From Pseudomonas fluorescens (GTDB taxonomy: Bacteria; Pseudomonadota; Gammaproteobacteria; Pseudomonadales; Pseudomonadaceae): 64,000 nucleotides of DNA. The notes beneath the pieces are model-generated. The model saw only the letters and a program-made list of their open reading frames with translations, searched no databases and was not told the origin of the DNA. The stretch covers positions 1-64,000 of the forward strand of contig NZ_CABVHQ010000020.1 of the NCBI RefSeq assembly GCF_902497895.1, given 5' to 3'. The translations under genes and the position numbers were made by a program. Positions 1-9,835 of this stretch are shown here, one piece after another (the first letter of the stretch is position 1; the number at the start of each line of letters is the position of its first letter).

Positions 1-20
1 ACGACCCGGCTACCGAATTT

Positions 21-136
21 CTTGACGACCATAGAGCATTGGAACCACCTGATCCCATCCCGAACTCAGCAGTGAAACGATGCATCGCCGATGGTAGTGT
101 GGGGTTTCCCCATGTGAGAGTAGGTCATCGTCAAGA
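21..136 (+). rRNA. rrf: 5S ribosomal RNA
   Basis: This is the small RNA of the large ribosomal subunit. The stretch begins CTTGACGACC and ends GGTCATCGTCAAG, which pair as the terminal helix of 5S rRNA. Between them lie the conserved GAACCACCTGATCCCATCCC and CCGAACTCAG blocks, close to the pseudomonad 5S sequence I recall. It is followed by a strong terminator, so it is the last gene of an rRNA operon whose 16S and 23S genes lie left of the window. The exact ends may be off by one or two bases. Confidence 0.95.
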
Positions 137-146
137 TTAAATTCCG

Positions 147-185
147 AAACCCCTATCTGCGTATGCAGGTAGGGGTTTTGTTTTT
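147..185 (+). terminator. rRNA operon terminator
   Basis: A hairpin with arms AAACCCCTATCTGC and GCAGGTAGGGGTTT (one G-T pair) and a GTAT loop is followed by a T-rich run. It directly follows the 5S rRNA and fits an intrinsic terminator for the rRNA operon. Confidence 0.9.
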
Positions 186-198
186 GCGCCCGATTTAC

Positions 199-307
199 AG
201 GAGCAGCCGGTCGACGCTCGATTGCTCGCGATGGACTCAAGGGCGGCGCGTTTGTTCAGAAAACACGCGTTATCGTTAACGTTCATCGCGAGCAAGCTCG
301 GCTCCTA
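199..307. repeat. Degenerate REPIN (GCGAGCAAGCT type)
   Basis: Two inverted arms, one near AGGAGCAGCC..GATTGCTCGCGATGG and one reading CATCGCGAGCAAGCTCGGCTCCT, flank a short spacer. This is a decayed copy of the same family seen at 41417, 45631 and 51438. It fills the gap between the rRNA operon and recC. Confidence 0.6.
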
Positions 308-367
308 CAATAGCCGTCCCAGTGCTAAGGTTCGGCCTCAGCTTTTGCATTCTTCAAGGAAGCCGCT

Positions 368-3300
368 ATGCCGGACGCGACGTCACTCAATGCTGCTTTT
401 ATGGTGGTTCAAAGCAACAGCCTGGAAGAACTGCGCAGTCTGGTGATCAACGTAATGCGGCGTTATCCGCTGGCCCCCCTGGAAAATGAAATCGCCCTGG
501 TGCAAAGCAACGGCATCGCCCAGTGGCTGAAGCTGGCATTGGCTGAAGACCCGCAAGCCGGGGATACCGGCGGCTGCGGCATAGCGGCCGCGATTGATGT
601 GCAGTTGCCGGGCAGCTTTATGTGGCAGCTCTATCGTATGGTGCTGGGCCGTGACGAGATTCCGGCCAAATCCCTGCTGGATAAAGCCCCACTGACCTGG
701 CGGCTGATGCGCTTGTTGCCTGCGCTGATCGATCAGCCGCACTTCGAACCCCTGCAACGCTTCCTCACCCACGACACCGACCTGCGCAAGCGCTACCAAC
801 TGGCCGAGCGCCTGGCGGATCTGTTCGACCAATACCAGGTGTACCGCGCCGACTGGCTGGAAGACTGGGCAGCCGGTCGCCATCAACTACGTAATGTCAG
901 GGGCGAAGCCAAGGCGCTGACACCCGCCAACTGCTGGCAAGCCGAATTGTGGCGTGCACTGTTGCTGGATGTAGGTGCAGAGGGCATGGCGCAAAGTCGT
1001 GCCGGCGTTCACCAACGCTTCATCGAGCGGATCAACAGCCTGGAGACCGCCCCAAAAGGCTTGCCCTCCCGAGTGATCGTTTTCGGTATTTCTTCACTGC
1101 CTGCTCAAGCCCTCGAAGCGCTCGCCGGGTTGGCGCGTTTCAGTCAGGTTCTGCTGTGCGTACATAACCCCTGTCGGCACCATTGGGCGGATATCGTCGC
1201 CGATAAAGACCTGTTACGGCACCAATACAAACGTCAGGCGCGCAAGCCCGGAATGCCCGTGGTGCTCGACCCGCAAACCCTGCATCAACACGCTCACCCG
1301 TTGCTGGCTGCCTGGGGTAAACAGGGGCGTGACTACATCAATCTGCTCGACAGCTATGATGACCCCAACAGCTATCGTTCGGCCTTTCGCGATGGGCGAA
1401 TCGATCTGTTCAGCGAAAACCAGCCGCAGAATATGCTCAACCAGTTGCAGGACGACATCCTCGAGTTACGTCCACTGAACGAGACCCGCGAGCTATGGCC
1501 CGCGCTTGATCCTGCACAGGACCAGTCGATCCGTTTTCACATTGCTCACAGCGCCCAGCGTGAAGTGGAAATCCTTCACGACCAGTTGCTCGCGCGCTTC
1601 AGCGCCGATCCACACTTGAACCCTCGCGATGTGATCGTGATGGTTCCGGATATCGACAGTTATGCGCCGCATATCCGTGCGGTATTCGGCCAGCTCGAGC
1701 GAGATGATCGACGCTTCATTCCCTTCACCCTTGCCGACCAGGGCCAGCGTGGCCGCGATCCGCTGCTGATCGCCGTGGAACATCTGCTCAAGCTGCCGGA
1801 CAGTCGTTTTCCGGTCAGCGAGATTCTCGATCTGTTGGATGTTCCAGCCTTGCGCGCGCGATTCGGCATAGAGGAGCGCGACCTGCCGACCCTGCATCGC
1901 TGGATTGAAGGCGCCGGTATTCGCTGGGGCATGAATGCCGAGCAGCGCGCCGGGCTGGGCCTGCCGGATGCACTGGAGCAGAACAGCTGGCGTTTCGGCC
2001 TGCGCCGGATGCTGCTCGGTTATGCCGTAGGCAGCGGCGCTGCCTGTGACGGCATCGAACCTTACGATGAAATCGGCGGGCTGGACGCCGCATTGATCGG
2101 CCCGCTGGTGGCTTTACTCGATGCGCTGCATATTGCCCATCAGGAGCTCACCCAACCCGCGTCACCGAAAAAATGGGGCGAGCGCCTGCAAGCACTGGTA
2201 CAGGTGTTCTTCCTGGCCAGTAATGAGCATGACGACTACCTTCTGGCCCAGCTCGAAGACTTGCGCGAAAGCTGGCTGGATACCTGCGAGTCGGTTGGCT
2301 TGCAGGACGAGCTGCCACTGACCGTGGTCCGTGAGGCCTGGCTGGCCGGTCTCGACCAGGGTCGGCTATCCCAACGCTTCCTGGCCGGTGCGGTAAATTT
2401 CTGCACCTTGATGCCGATGCGCGCAATTCCTTTCAAGCTTGTGTGCTTGTTGGGCATGAATGACGGTGACTACCCGCGTGCGCAACCGCCGCTGGACTTC
2501 GATCTGATGGGCAGTGATTACCGTCCCGGCGACCGCTCGCGGCGCGAAGATGATCGCTACCTGCTGCTCGAGGCTTTGCTCTCGGCGCGGGATCAGCTGT
2601 ACATCAGTTGGGTCGGGCGCAGCATTCGCGACAACAGCGAGCGCCCGGCATCGGTGTTGATCGGCCAGTTGCGCGATCATCTGGCCAGCGGCTGGCGGCT
2701 GTGCGATAGCGATGAATCGCTGCTTGAGGCCATGACCCAGGAACATCCACTGCAACCCTTCAGTGCACGTTACTTCCATGAAGGCGACGAGTTGTTCAGT
2801 TACGCTCGGGAGTGGCAGTTGCTGCATCAGCCATCGGCAGAAGCCAGCGAACTTCCAGCACTCGCGGCCTACCACCAGGAGGAGCCGCTGAGCCTGGGCT
2901 TGCTGCAGGACTTCCATCGAAATCCGCTGCGACATTTCTTCAGTCAACGGCTCAAGGTGTTTTTCGAAGCCGCCGAGGTGCCGCTGGCGGATGAAGAACC
3001 CTTTGTCCTCGATGCATTGCAACGCTATAGCCTGAGCGACAGCTTGCTGGAAGCCGCCCTTGGCCATGGGGATCAGCCGGATCAGGCGTTGGCAGCCCAG
3101 GCAAAACGCCTGCAGGGTTGCGGTCTGTTACCGATGGCCGGGTTTGGTGAACGCCTGCAACAGGAGCTGATCGAACCTTTGCCGGACTTGCTACAGCGCT
3201 ATCAGCAGCTATTGGCGTTATGGCCGACACCCCTCAACAGTGCCTTGCCAGTCAGTCTGGAGCTGCACGGGATCGGCCTCGAAGGCTGGCTCAGTGGTCT

Positions 3301-3820
3301 GCATCAACGCAGTGATGGCGGACTATTGGCTGTCACCACCATCCCCAACAGCATTGGTTCGATCAAGACCCGCAAATGGCATCGGCTGACCCGAGCCTGG
3401 GTCAATCATCTGGCGGCCTGTGCCAGCGGGTTGTCGATGACCACGGCCCTGGTGGCCAGTGACGACACCTTGTTGTTGCCTCCCCTGGAACAGAACGCAG
3501 CCCTGAAAACCTTGGGCGATCTGTTGCAGGCCTGGCAATTCGGCATGCGTCAGCCATTACCGGTCGCGGTAAAAACCGCCTTCGCCTGGCTGGGTCAGAG
3601 CGATCCGCTCAAGGCCGAGGCGGCTGCGCGCAAAGCCTATGAGGGTGACGGTCAAACCACCGATGGCGAGCGTCGCGAAAGCCCGGCCCTGGCCCGGCAA
3701 TTCGCCGATTACAACGCTCTGGTGGCTGACGAAACCTTCGCCACCTGGTGCGACGCCCTTTATCGCCCGCTGCTTGAAGCCCCGTGGCGCTCATTGGCCA
3801 CTGAGGAGGCTCGCGCATGA
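368..3820 (+). CDS. recC: Exodeoxyribonuclease V subunit gamma (RecC)
   Basis: RecC is the Chi-recognising scaffold subunit of the RecBCD helicase-nuclease, which processes double-strand DNA ends for homologous recombination in the cytoplasm. The protein is 1150 aa, the usual size. It starts with the family-typical VVQSNSLEEL followed by a helicase-like fold lacking a functional Walker A. The ATG at 368 has an AAGGA about seven bases upstream. It overlaps recB by ATGA, so the two are probably translationally coupled. Order recC-recB-recD without ptrA is normal for Pseudomonas. Confidence 0.96.
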   Translation: MPDATSLNAAFMVVQSNSLEELRSLVINVMRRYPLAPLENEIALVQSNGIAQWLKLALAEDPQAGDTGGCGIAAAIDVQLPGSFMWQLYRMVLGRDEIPAKSLLDKAPLTWRLMRLLPALIDQPHFEPLQRFLTHDTDLRKRYQLAERLADLFDQYQVYRADWLEDWAAGRHQLRNVRGEAKALTPANCWQAELWRALLLDVGAEGMAQSRAGVHQRFIERINSLETAPKGLPSRVIVFGISSLPAQALEALAGLARFSQVLLCVHNPCRHHWADIVADKDLLRHQYKRQARKPGMPVVLDPQTLHQHAHPLLAAWGKQGRDYINLLDSYDDPNSYRSAFRDGRIDLFSENQPQNMLNQLQDDILELRPLNETRELWPALDPAQDQSIRFHIAHSAQREVEILHDQLLARFSADPHLNPRDVIVMVPDIDSYAPHIRAVFGQLERDDRRFIPFTLADQGQRGRDPLLIAVEHLLKLPDSRFPVSEILDLLDVPALRARFGIEERDLPTLHRWIEGAGIRWGMNAEQRAGLGLPDALEQNSWRFGLRRMLLGYAVGSGAACDGIEPYDEIGGLDAALIGPLVALLDALHIAHQELTQPASPKKWGERLQALVQVFFLASNEHDDYLLAQLEDLRESWLDTCESVGLQDELPLTVVREAWLAGLDQGRLSQRFLAGAVNFCTLMPMRAIPFKLVCLLGMNDGDYPRAQPPLDFDLMGSDYRPGDRSRREDDRYLLLEALLSARDQLYISWVGRSIRDNSERPASVLIGQLRDHLASGWRLCDSDESLLEAMTQEHPLQPFSARYFHEGDELFSYAREWQLLHQPSAEASELPALAAYHQEEPLSLGLLQDFHRNPLRHFFSQRLKVFFEAAEVPLADEEPFVLDALQRYSLSDSLLEAALGHGDQPDQALAAQAKRLQGCGLLPMAGFGERLQQELIEPLPDLLQRYQQLLALWPTPLNSALPVSLELHGIGLEGWLSGLHQRSDGGLLAVTTIPNSIGSIKTRKWHRLTRAWVNHLAACASGLSMTTALVASDDTLLLPPLEQNAALKTLGDLLQAWQFGMRQPLPVAVKTAFAWLGQSDPLKAEAAARKAYEGDGQTTDGERRESPALARQFADYNALVADETFATWCDALYRPLLEAPWRSLATEEARA

Positions 3821-6800
3821 CCACAAAAACACCTCTGGCATTGGCTTTTCCCCTACATGGCAGCCAGCTGATCGAAGCCAGCGCCGGGACTGGCAAGACC
3901 TTCACCATTTCTGCGCTCTATCTGCGCCTGGTGCTCGGCCACGGTGGCGAGCCCGCAGGCTTCGGCTGCGAGTTGCTGCCTCCGCAGATACTGGTGGTGA
4001 CCTTCACCGACGCCGCGACCAAGGAGCTGCGTGAGCGTATCCGCACCCGTCTGGCCGAAGCGGCGCGGTTTTTCCGCGATGAGACGCCGGCACCGGATGA
4101 CCTGATCAACCAGTTGCGCGAGGAATACCGCCCGGAGCAATGGCCCGGCTGTGCCAATCGCCTGGACATCGCGGCGCAATGGATGGACGAGGCGGCCGTC
4201 TCGACGATCCACAGTTGGTGTCAGCGCATGTTGCGCGAGCACGCCTTCGACAGTGGCAGCCTGTTTACCCAGACCCTTGAAACCGACCACAGCGACTTGC
4301 TCGGTGAAGTGCTGCGCGATTACTGGCGGCTGTTTTGCTACCCGATGCAAGGTGATGCACTGAACTGGGTGCGGGCCAACTGGGGTGGCCCGGCCGCCTT
4401 GTTGCCGCGAGTCCGCGCGCTGTTCGCCAGCGAGCGCGGCAACGAACACGGGAAAGCACCGGCCGAGGTGATTGCCGAATGCCTGCAAGAGCGCCGCGAA
4501 GCCCTGGTGCAGCTCAAGACGCCCTGGCTGCAATGGGCGGCCGAGCTGCGGGATATCTGCCTGCAAGCGGTCGCCAGCAAGGCCGTCGATGGGCGCAAGA
4601 TGCAGGCGCGCTACTTCGAGCCCTGGTTCGAGAAAATCAGCACCTGGGCCGCGGATGAATCCCAGGAACAACTGGATATCGGCACCGGCTTCAGTCGCCT
4701 GACGCCGGACGGCATGGCCGAGGCCTGGAAAGGCCAGGCACCGAGCCATCCCGGGCTGGACGCAATGCCCGGGCTCAAAGCCAGCCTGGATGCCTTGCCG
4801 AGCCCGGATGCGGCGGTCCTGCAACATGCTGCGCAGTGGGTCGGTGCGCGTTTTGAGGAAGAGAAGCGCCGTCGCGCCGAGATGGGCTTCGACGACATGC
4901 TGCTGCGCCTCGACGCGGCACTGCAAGCCGACGGCGGCGAGCGCCTGGCGACCTTGATCCGCGAGCAATTTCCGGTTGCGCTGATCGATGAATTCCAGGA
5001 CACCGACCCGGTGCAGTACCGGATCTTCGAGAGCATCTACCGCATCGAAGACAACAATCCCGACAGCGGGCTGTTCCTGATCGGTGACCCGAAGCAGGCG
5101 ATCTACGCCTTCCGCGGCGCCGATATCTACACCTACCTGCGCGCGCGCCAGGCCACCACTGGCCGCTTGCATACCCTGGGCACCAACTTCCGCTCCAGCC
5201 ATGGAATGGTCATGGCGGTGAATCATGTATTCGAGCGCGCCGAGTCTCGTGAGCTCGGGCGTGGTGCGTTTCTGTTTCGGGAAAAGACTGGCGAGAATCC
5301 GGTGCCGTTTCTGCCCGTGGCGTCTCAGGGACGCAAAGAAGTCTTGCAGATCGATGGCCAGCCACTGCCGGCATTGAACATTTGGCAGTTGTCCGCAGAC
5401 CAACCATTATCCGGCGTAGTTTACCGCCAGCAACTGGCCGCCGCCTGCGCCAGCGAAATCGTCACGCTGCTCAATGGTGGTCAACAGGGCCGAGCCGGGT
5501 TTGCTCAAGACGGCAAGGATTTTCGAGGCCTGCTCCCGGCCGATATCGCGATTTTGGTACGCGACGGCAAAGAAGCCCAGGCGGTGCGCGCCGAGCTGTC
5601 CGCCCGAGGGGTGCGCAGTGTTTACCTGTCGGACAAGGACTCGGTATTCGCCGCCCAGGAAGCCCATGATCTGTTGGCCTGGCTCAAGGCCTGCGCCGAG
5701 CCGGATGTCGAGCGACCGTTACGTGCGGCATTGGCCTGCATCACACTGAACCTGCCACTGGCCGAGTTGGAGCGCTTGAACCAGGACGAGCTGGCCTGGG
5801 AAGCACGGGTCATGCAGTTCCGCGGTTATCGGGCAATCTGGCGCAGCCAGGGGGTGCTGCCGATGTTGCGCCGTCTGCTGCATGACTTCCAGTTGCCTCA
5901 GGCGCTGATTGCTCGCAGCGATGGCGAGCGGGTGCTGACCAATCTGCTGCACCTGTGCGAGTTGCTGCAGCAAGCCGCCGCCGAACTCGATGGCGAACAA
6001 GCCTTGATCCGGCATCTGGCCGAGCATCTGGCGTTGTCGGGGCAGGCGGGCGAAGAGCAGATTCTGCGGCTGGAAAGTGACGAGCAATTGGTCAAGGTGG
6101 TCACTATCCACAAGTCCAAGGGTCTTGAGTACCCCTTGGTGTTTCTGCCGTTCATCTGCTCGGCCAAACCGGTGGATGGCAGTCGCTTGCCGCTGCATTA
6201 CCACGACGCCACGGGCAAGGCGCAAGTGTCGCTGAAACCGACCGCCGAGCTGATTGCCCAGGCGGATGAAGAGCGTCTGGCCGAAGACCTGCGCTTGCTC
6301 TACGTGGCACTGACTCGTGCGCAACACGCTTTGTGGTTGGGTGTCACAGACCTCAAGCGCGGCAATAACAACGGTTCGGTCCTGCACCTTTCGGCGCTGG
6401 GCTATTTGCTGGGGGGTGGCGCGCCCCTGACCGAGTCGACCGGCTTGAGCCGCTGGCTGGAAGACTTGCAGCAAGGCTGCGCGGCGTTGAGCTATAGCGA
6501 AATGCCCGAAGCCACCGCCGAGTGCTTCCATCCGCCGCGCAACGAAGCACGCTTGCTCGCCCCGCTGATCCCCAAACGCAAGGCTGCCGAGAACTGGTGG
6601 ATCGCCTCCTATAGCGCCCTGCGCATTGGCGAGCGCATGAGTGCCGGCAGTGACGAAGCACCGGAAAGCCCGCAAGCGCAGAAGCTCTTCGACGATGAGC
6701 GACTCGATCCGGATGCTCCCCGGGAAGTCATTGCCAGCGGTGGCGATATCCACCATTTCCCCCGTGGACCGAACCCGGGGACCTTTCTCCACGGCCTGCT

Positions 6801-7509
6801 GGAGTGGGCCGGTGACGAAGGTTTTGCCGCGGATCGACAAAGTATCGAGGACGCCATTGGCCGGCGCTGCAACCGCCGTGGCTGGGAAGGCTGGATCGGC
6901 ACCTTGAGCGACTGGTTGCTGCACTTGCTGCAGACGCCATTATCGATCGGCACCGGACAACCGCCCGTGGTGTTCGGGCAACTGACCCAGTACCGGGTCG
7001 AGATGGAATTCTGGTTCGCCAGCCATAAAGTCGACGTGCTCAAGCTCGATGAACTGGTGCGTCAATACACCCATAACGGCGTGGCCCGGGTGGCGGCCGA
7101 ACCGGTATTGCTCAATGGCATGTTCAAGGGCTTTATCGACCTGACGTTCGAGCACCAAGGGCGTTACTACGTAGCCGATTACAAATCCAACTGGCTGGGC
7201 GTCGATGATTCGGCCTACACCGAGCAGGCGATGGAACAATCGATTCTCGACAACCGCTACGACCTGCAATACGTGTTGTACCTGCTGGCCCTGCATCGCC
7301 AACTCAAGGCGCGGCTGGCCGATTACGATTACGAGCGGCACATGGGCGGGGCGCTCTACCTGTTTTTACGTGGCACCCAGGCCGCGAGCCGGGGCGTGTA
7401 TTTCAGCCGTCCGCCTCGGGAATTGATCGAACGTCTGGACCGGCTGTTCCAGGGCAAAGCGGAACAACCCAAGGCCGAACCCGCCTGGGAACAGGGAGTA
7501 TTGCTATGA
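3817..7509 (+). CDS. recB: Exodeoxyribonuclease V subunit beta (RecB)
   Basis: RecB is the 3'-5' SF1 helicase and nuclease subunit of RecBCD. The 1230-aa protein has Walker A EASAGTGKTF near residues 20-29 and a Walker B/helicase II motif LIDEFQDTDP near 389-398. The C-terminal RecB nuclease domain shows H992, D1108 (GFIDL) and D1121-Y-K1123 (ADYKSN), matching the catalytic set of E. coli RecB, so both activities look intact. It overlaps recC (ATGA) and recD (ATGA), forming a tightly coupled operon. Confidence 0.96.
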   Translation: MTTKTPLALAFPLHGSQLIEASAGTGKTFTISALYLRLVLGHGGEPAGFGCELLPPQILVVTFTDAATKELRERIRTRLAEAARFFRDETPAPDDLINQLREEYRPEQWPGCANRLDIAAQWMDEAAVSTIHSWCQRMLREHAFDSGSLFTQTLETDHSDLLGEVLRDYWRLFCYPMQGDALNWVRANWGGPAALLPRVRALFASERGNEHGKAPAEVIAECLQERREALVQLKTPWLQWAAELRDICLQAVASKAVDGRKMQARYFEPWFEKISTWAADESQEQLDIGTGFSRLTPDGMAEAWKGQAPSHPGLDAMPGLKASLDALPSPDAAVLQHAAQWVGARFEEEKRRRAEMGFDDMLLRLDAALQADGGERLATLIREQFPVALIDEFQDTDPVQYRIFESIYRIEDNNPDSGLFLIGDPKQAIYAFRGADIYTYLRARQATTGRLHTLGTNFRSSHGMVMAVNHVFERAESRELGRGAFLFREKTGENPVPFLPVASQGRKEVLQIDGQPLPALNIWQLSADQPLSGVVYRQQLAAACASEIVTLLNGGQQGRAGFAQDGKDFRGLLPADIAILVRDGKEAQAVRAELSARGVRSVYLSDKDSVFAAQEAHDLLAWLKACAEPDVERPLRAALACITLNLPLAELERLNQDELAWEARVMQFRGYRAIWRSQGVLPMLRRLLHDFQLPQALIARSDGERVLTNLLHLCELLQQAAAELDGEQALIRHLAEHLALSGQAGEEQILRLESDEQLVKVVTIHKSKGLEYPLVFLPFICSAKPVDGSRLPLHYHDATGKAQVSLKPTAELIAQADEERLAEDLRLLYVALTRAQHALWLGVTDLKRGNNNGSVLHLSALGYLLGGGAPLTESTGLSRWLEDLQQGCAALSYSEMPEATAECFHPPRNEARLLAPLIPKRKAAENWWIASYSALRIGERMSAGSDEAPESPQAQKLFDDERLDPDAPREVIASGGDIHHFPRGPNPGTFLHGLLEWAGDEGFAADRQSIEDAIGRRCNRRGWEGWIGTLSDWLLHLLQTPLSIGTGQPPVVFGQLTQYRVEMEFWFASHKVDVLKLDELVRQYTHNGVARVAAEPVLLNGMFKGFIDLTFEHQGRYYVADYKSNWLGVDDSAYTEQAMEQSILDNRYDLQYVLYLLALHRQLKARLADYDYERHMGGALYLFLRGTQAASRGVYFSRPPRELIERLDRLFQGKAEQPKAEPAWEQGVLL

Positions 7510-9593
7510 AGCGTTCCTTTGCCGATTTGCTGCCAACATCGCTGGCCGCGCAAAGCCTGGCCGAGCTGGCGCCCTTGAGTCGAGCCGAGGATCTGCTGCT
7601 GTTGCTGGAGCGCTGGGTCGAACGCGGCTGGCTGAGGGCGCTGGACAAAGCCTTTGTGGCCTTCCTCCATGAACTGGAACCCCTGGGCGACCCGCTGGTG
7701 TTGCTGGCGGCGGCGTTGACCAGCCATCAACTGGGCCACGGGCACGTCTGCCTGGATCTGTTCGAGACCCTCAAGGCGCCGGACTTCGCCCTGTCGTTAC
7801 CGCCGGAAGGCGAGGTGCCGAGCGCTGCCATGGTGTTGCCGTCGCAACTGCTCGAGGCCTTGGAAGGCGCGCACTGGTGCAAGGTCCTGGCCTTGAGCAA
7901 GTTGGTCGCGCTGGCCGTCGATGCCAGTGACGAGGCGCAACAGCGGCCAATGGTATTGTCCGGCAAGCGTTTGTATTTGCGCCGTTACTGGGCTTACGAA
8001 CGGCGCATCGACAGCGCCCTGCGTCAACGTCTGGCGGCCGACGAAACAACCCCCGATGATCTGCCGGAGCGCTTGAGCAGCTTGTTCGGTGCGGCCAGCA
8101 GCGAGGCGCCGATCGACTGGCAGAAACTCGCTTGCGCCCTGGCCACTCGCGCAGCCTTCAGCATCATCACCGGCGGTCCCGGCACCGGCAAGACCACCAC
8201 TGTGGTGCGTCTGCTGGCACTGCTGCAGGCGCCAGCGGTGGAGTCCGGCAAACCGCTGCGCATCCGCCTCGCCGCACCCACCGGCAAGGCCGCCGCACGC
8301 TTGACCGAATCCATCAGCCAGCAGGTTCGTACCCTCGCTGTCCCGCAAAACGTGCGAGACAAGATCCCCACTGAAGTCACCACCGTCCACCGCTTGCTCG
8401 GCAGCCGTCCGGGCACCCGGCATTTTCGTCACCATGCCGGCAACCGCTTGCCGCTGGATGTGCTGGTGGTCGACGAAGCCTCGATGATCGACCTGGAAAT
8501 GATGGCCAACCTGCTCGACGCCTTGCCGGCCCACGCCCGGTTGGTATTGCTCGGCGACAAGGACCAGTTGGCCTCGGTGGAGGCCGGTGCGGTGCTCGGC
8601 GATTTGTGCCGCGATGCCGAGGCCGGCTGGTACAGCCCGCAGACCCGCCAATGGCTGGAGTCGGTCAGCGCTGAAAGCCTGAGTGCCAGCGCTTTGCACG
8701 AAGACACCGAAGGTGCTCATCCGTTGGCCCAGCAAGTGGTGATGTTGCGCCACTCGCGGCGTTTCGGTGAGGGCAGTGGCATTGGCCAGCTGGCCCGCTG
8801 GGTCAACCAGCAACACGCCGATGAGGCACGCAAACTGCTGGCCGCCCGCAGTCATGCCGATGTGTTTTCGCTGGCGCTCAAGGGCGAACAGGATCGCGCT
8901 CTGGAGCAGCTGGTGCTGGAAGGACAGGGCGAAGGTCCGCAGGGGTATCGGCATTACCTGAGCCTGCTGCGCACTCAACGCCCGGCAGTCGATACCGCGC
9001 TTGAGGATCCGCGCTGGATCGAATGGGCGCGCGAGGTGTTGCAGGCGTTCGACCGCTTTCAGTTGCTCTGTGCGGTGCGCAAGGGGCCCTGGGGCGTCGA
9101 GGGCTTGAACCTGCGCATTACCGGCGCGTTGCTCAAGGCCCGGCTGATCGACAACGACCAGCAGTGGTACGAAGGCCGCCCGGTGCTGATGACCCGCAAC
9201 GATTACGGTCTGGGCTTGATGAATGGTGACATCGGCATCGCCCTGAAACTGCCGGAACGCGAGGGTCCACAGGCCGGTAAACAGGTGCTGCGCGTGGCAT
9301 TCCCGCGCAACGATGGGCAGGGCGGTGTGCGTTTTGTCCTGCCCAGTCGGCTCAATGATGTGGAGACCGTGTTCGCCATGACCGTGCACAAATCCCAGGG
9401 CTCCGAATTCGCCCACACCGCGTTGATTCTTCCGGATGCGCTGAACCCGGTACTGACCAAGGAGCTGATCTACACCGGGATTACCCGCGCCAAGGACTGG
9501 TTCAGCCTGATCGAGACACGACCCGGGGTGTTCGAAGAAGCGGTGCGGCGCAAGGTCAAGCGCCTGAGCGGGTTGATGCTGGAACTGGGGTGA
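7506..9593 (+). CDS. recD: Exodeoxyribonuclease V subunit alpha (RecD)
   Basis: RecD is the 5'-3' SF1 helicase subunit that gives RecBCD its speed and regulates its nuclease. The protein is 695 aa, slightly longer than E. coli RecD. Walker A GGPGTGKTTT starts near residue 223, followed by the Walker B-type LVVDEASMIDLEM, and near the C-terminus is the UvrD-like AMTVHKSQGSEF motif. The start overlaps the recB stop (ATGA). A hairpin lies just after the stop. Confidence 0.96.
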   Translation: MKRSFADLLPTSLAAQSLAELAPLSRAEDLLLLLERWVERGWLRALDKAFVAFLHELEPLGDPLVLLAAALTSHQLGHGHVCLDLFETLKAPDFALSLPPEGEVPSAAMVLPSQLLEALEGAHWCKVLALSKLVALAVDASDEAQQRPMVLSGKRLYLRRYWAYERRIDSALRQRLAADETTPDDLPERLSSLFGAASSEAPIDWQKLACALATRAAFSIITGGPGTGKTTTVVRLLALLQAPAVESGKPLRIRLAAPTGKAAARLTESISQQVRTLAVPQNVRDKIPTEVTTVHRLLGSRPGTRHFRHHAGNRLPLDVLVVDEASMIDLEMMANLLDALPAHARLVLLGDKDQLASVEAGAVLGDLCRDAEAGWYSPQTRQWLESVSAESLSASALHEDTEGAHPLAQQVVMLRHSRRFGEGSGIGQLARWVNQQHADEARKLLAARSHADVFSLALKGEQDRALEQLVLEGQGEGPQGYRHYLSLLRTQRPAVDTALEDPRWIEWAREVLQAFDRFQLLCAVRKGPWGVEGLNLRITGALLKARLIDNDQQWYEGRPVLMTRNDYGLGLMNGDIGIALKLPEREGPQAGKQVLRVAFPRNDGQGGVRFVLPSRLNDVETVFAMTVHKSQGSEFAHTALILPDALNPVLTKELIYTGITRAKDWFSLIETRPGVFEEAVRRKVKRLSGLMLELG

Positions 9594-9597
9594 TATC

Positions 9598-9629
9598 GCG
9601 CCCGGGCACATTTCCTGTGCCCAGGGCGC
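9598..9629 (+). terminator. Hairpin after recD
   Basis: Arms GCGCCCGGGCACA and TGTGCCCAGGGCGC pair with a single bulge around a four-base loop just after the recD stop. No T-run follows, so termination here is inferred only from the strong stem and position. Confidence 0.45.
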
Positions 9630-9632
9630 TTA

Positions 9633-9782
9633 CTGTGGCGAGGGGGCTTGTCGGAACGCCGCATCGCCCCGTTCGGCTGCGCAGCAGTCGTAAAACCTGA
9701 TGGTGCGGTCCGCCTGATGTAATGCGGTTGCAGGTTTTAGGGCCGCTGCGCGACCCAGCGGGGGCAAGCCCCCTCGCCACAG
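9633..9782. repeat. REPIN (GGCGAGGGGGCTTG type)
   Basis: Inverted arms CTGTGGCGAGGGGGCTTG and CAAGCCCCCTCGCCACAG enclose a spacer with its own shorter inverted arms. The left arm has a variant extension (TCGGAACGCCGCATCGCCC) that is also present, mirrored, in the copy at 19553. Same family as 36813, 43525 and 47347. Confidence 0.9.
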
Positions 9783-9835
9783 GTTATGTGCCCGGCTCCT
9801 ATATACAGTGAGGGCCTGCCTCCAAACCTGGCAAT

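Noticed and set aside
3853..5403. 516-codon open frame antisense to recB
   Set aside because: It lies wholly inside recB, has no domain and no ribosome-binding site; long antisense frames are common in GC-rich DNA.
7797..9611. 604-codon open frame antisense to recD
   Set aside because: It mirrors recD, is rich in Gln, His and Arg as reverse-frame products are, and has no family likeness.
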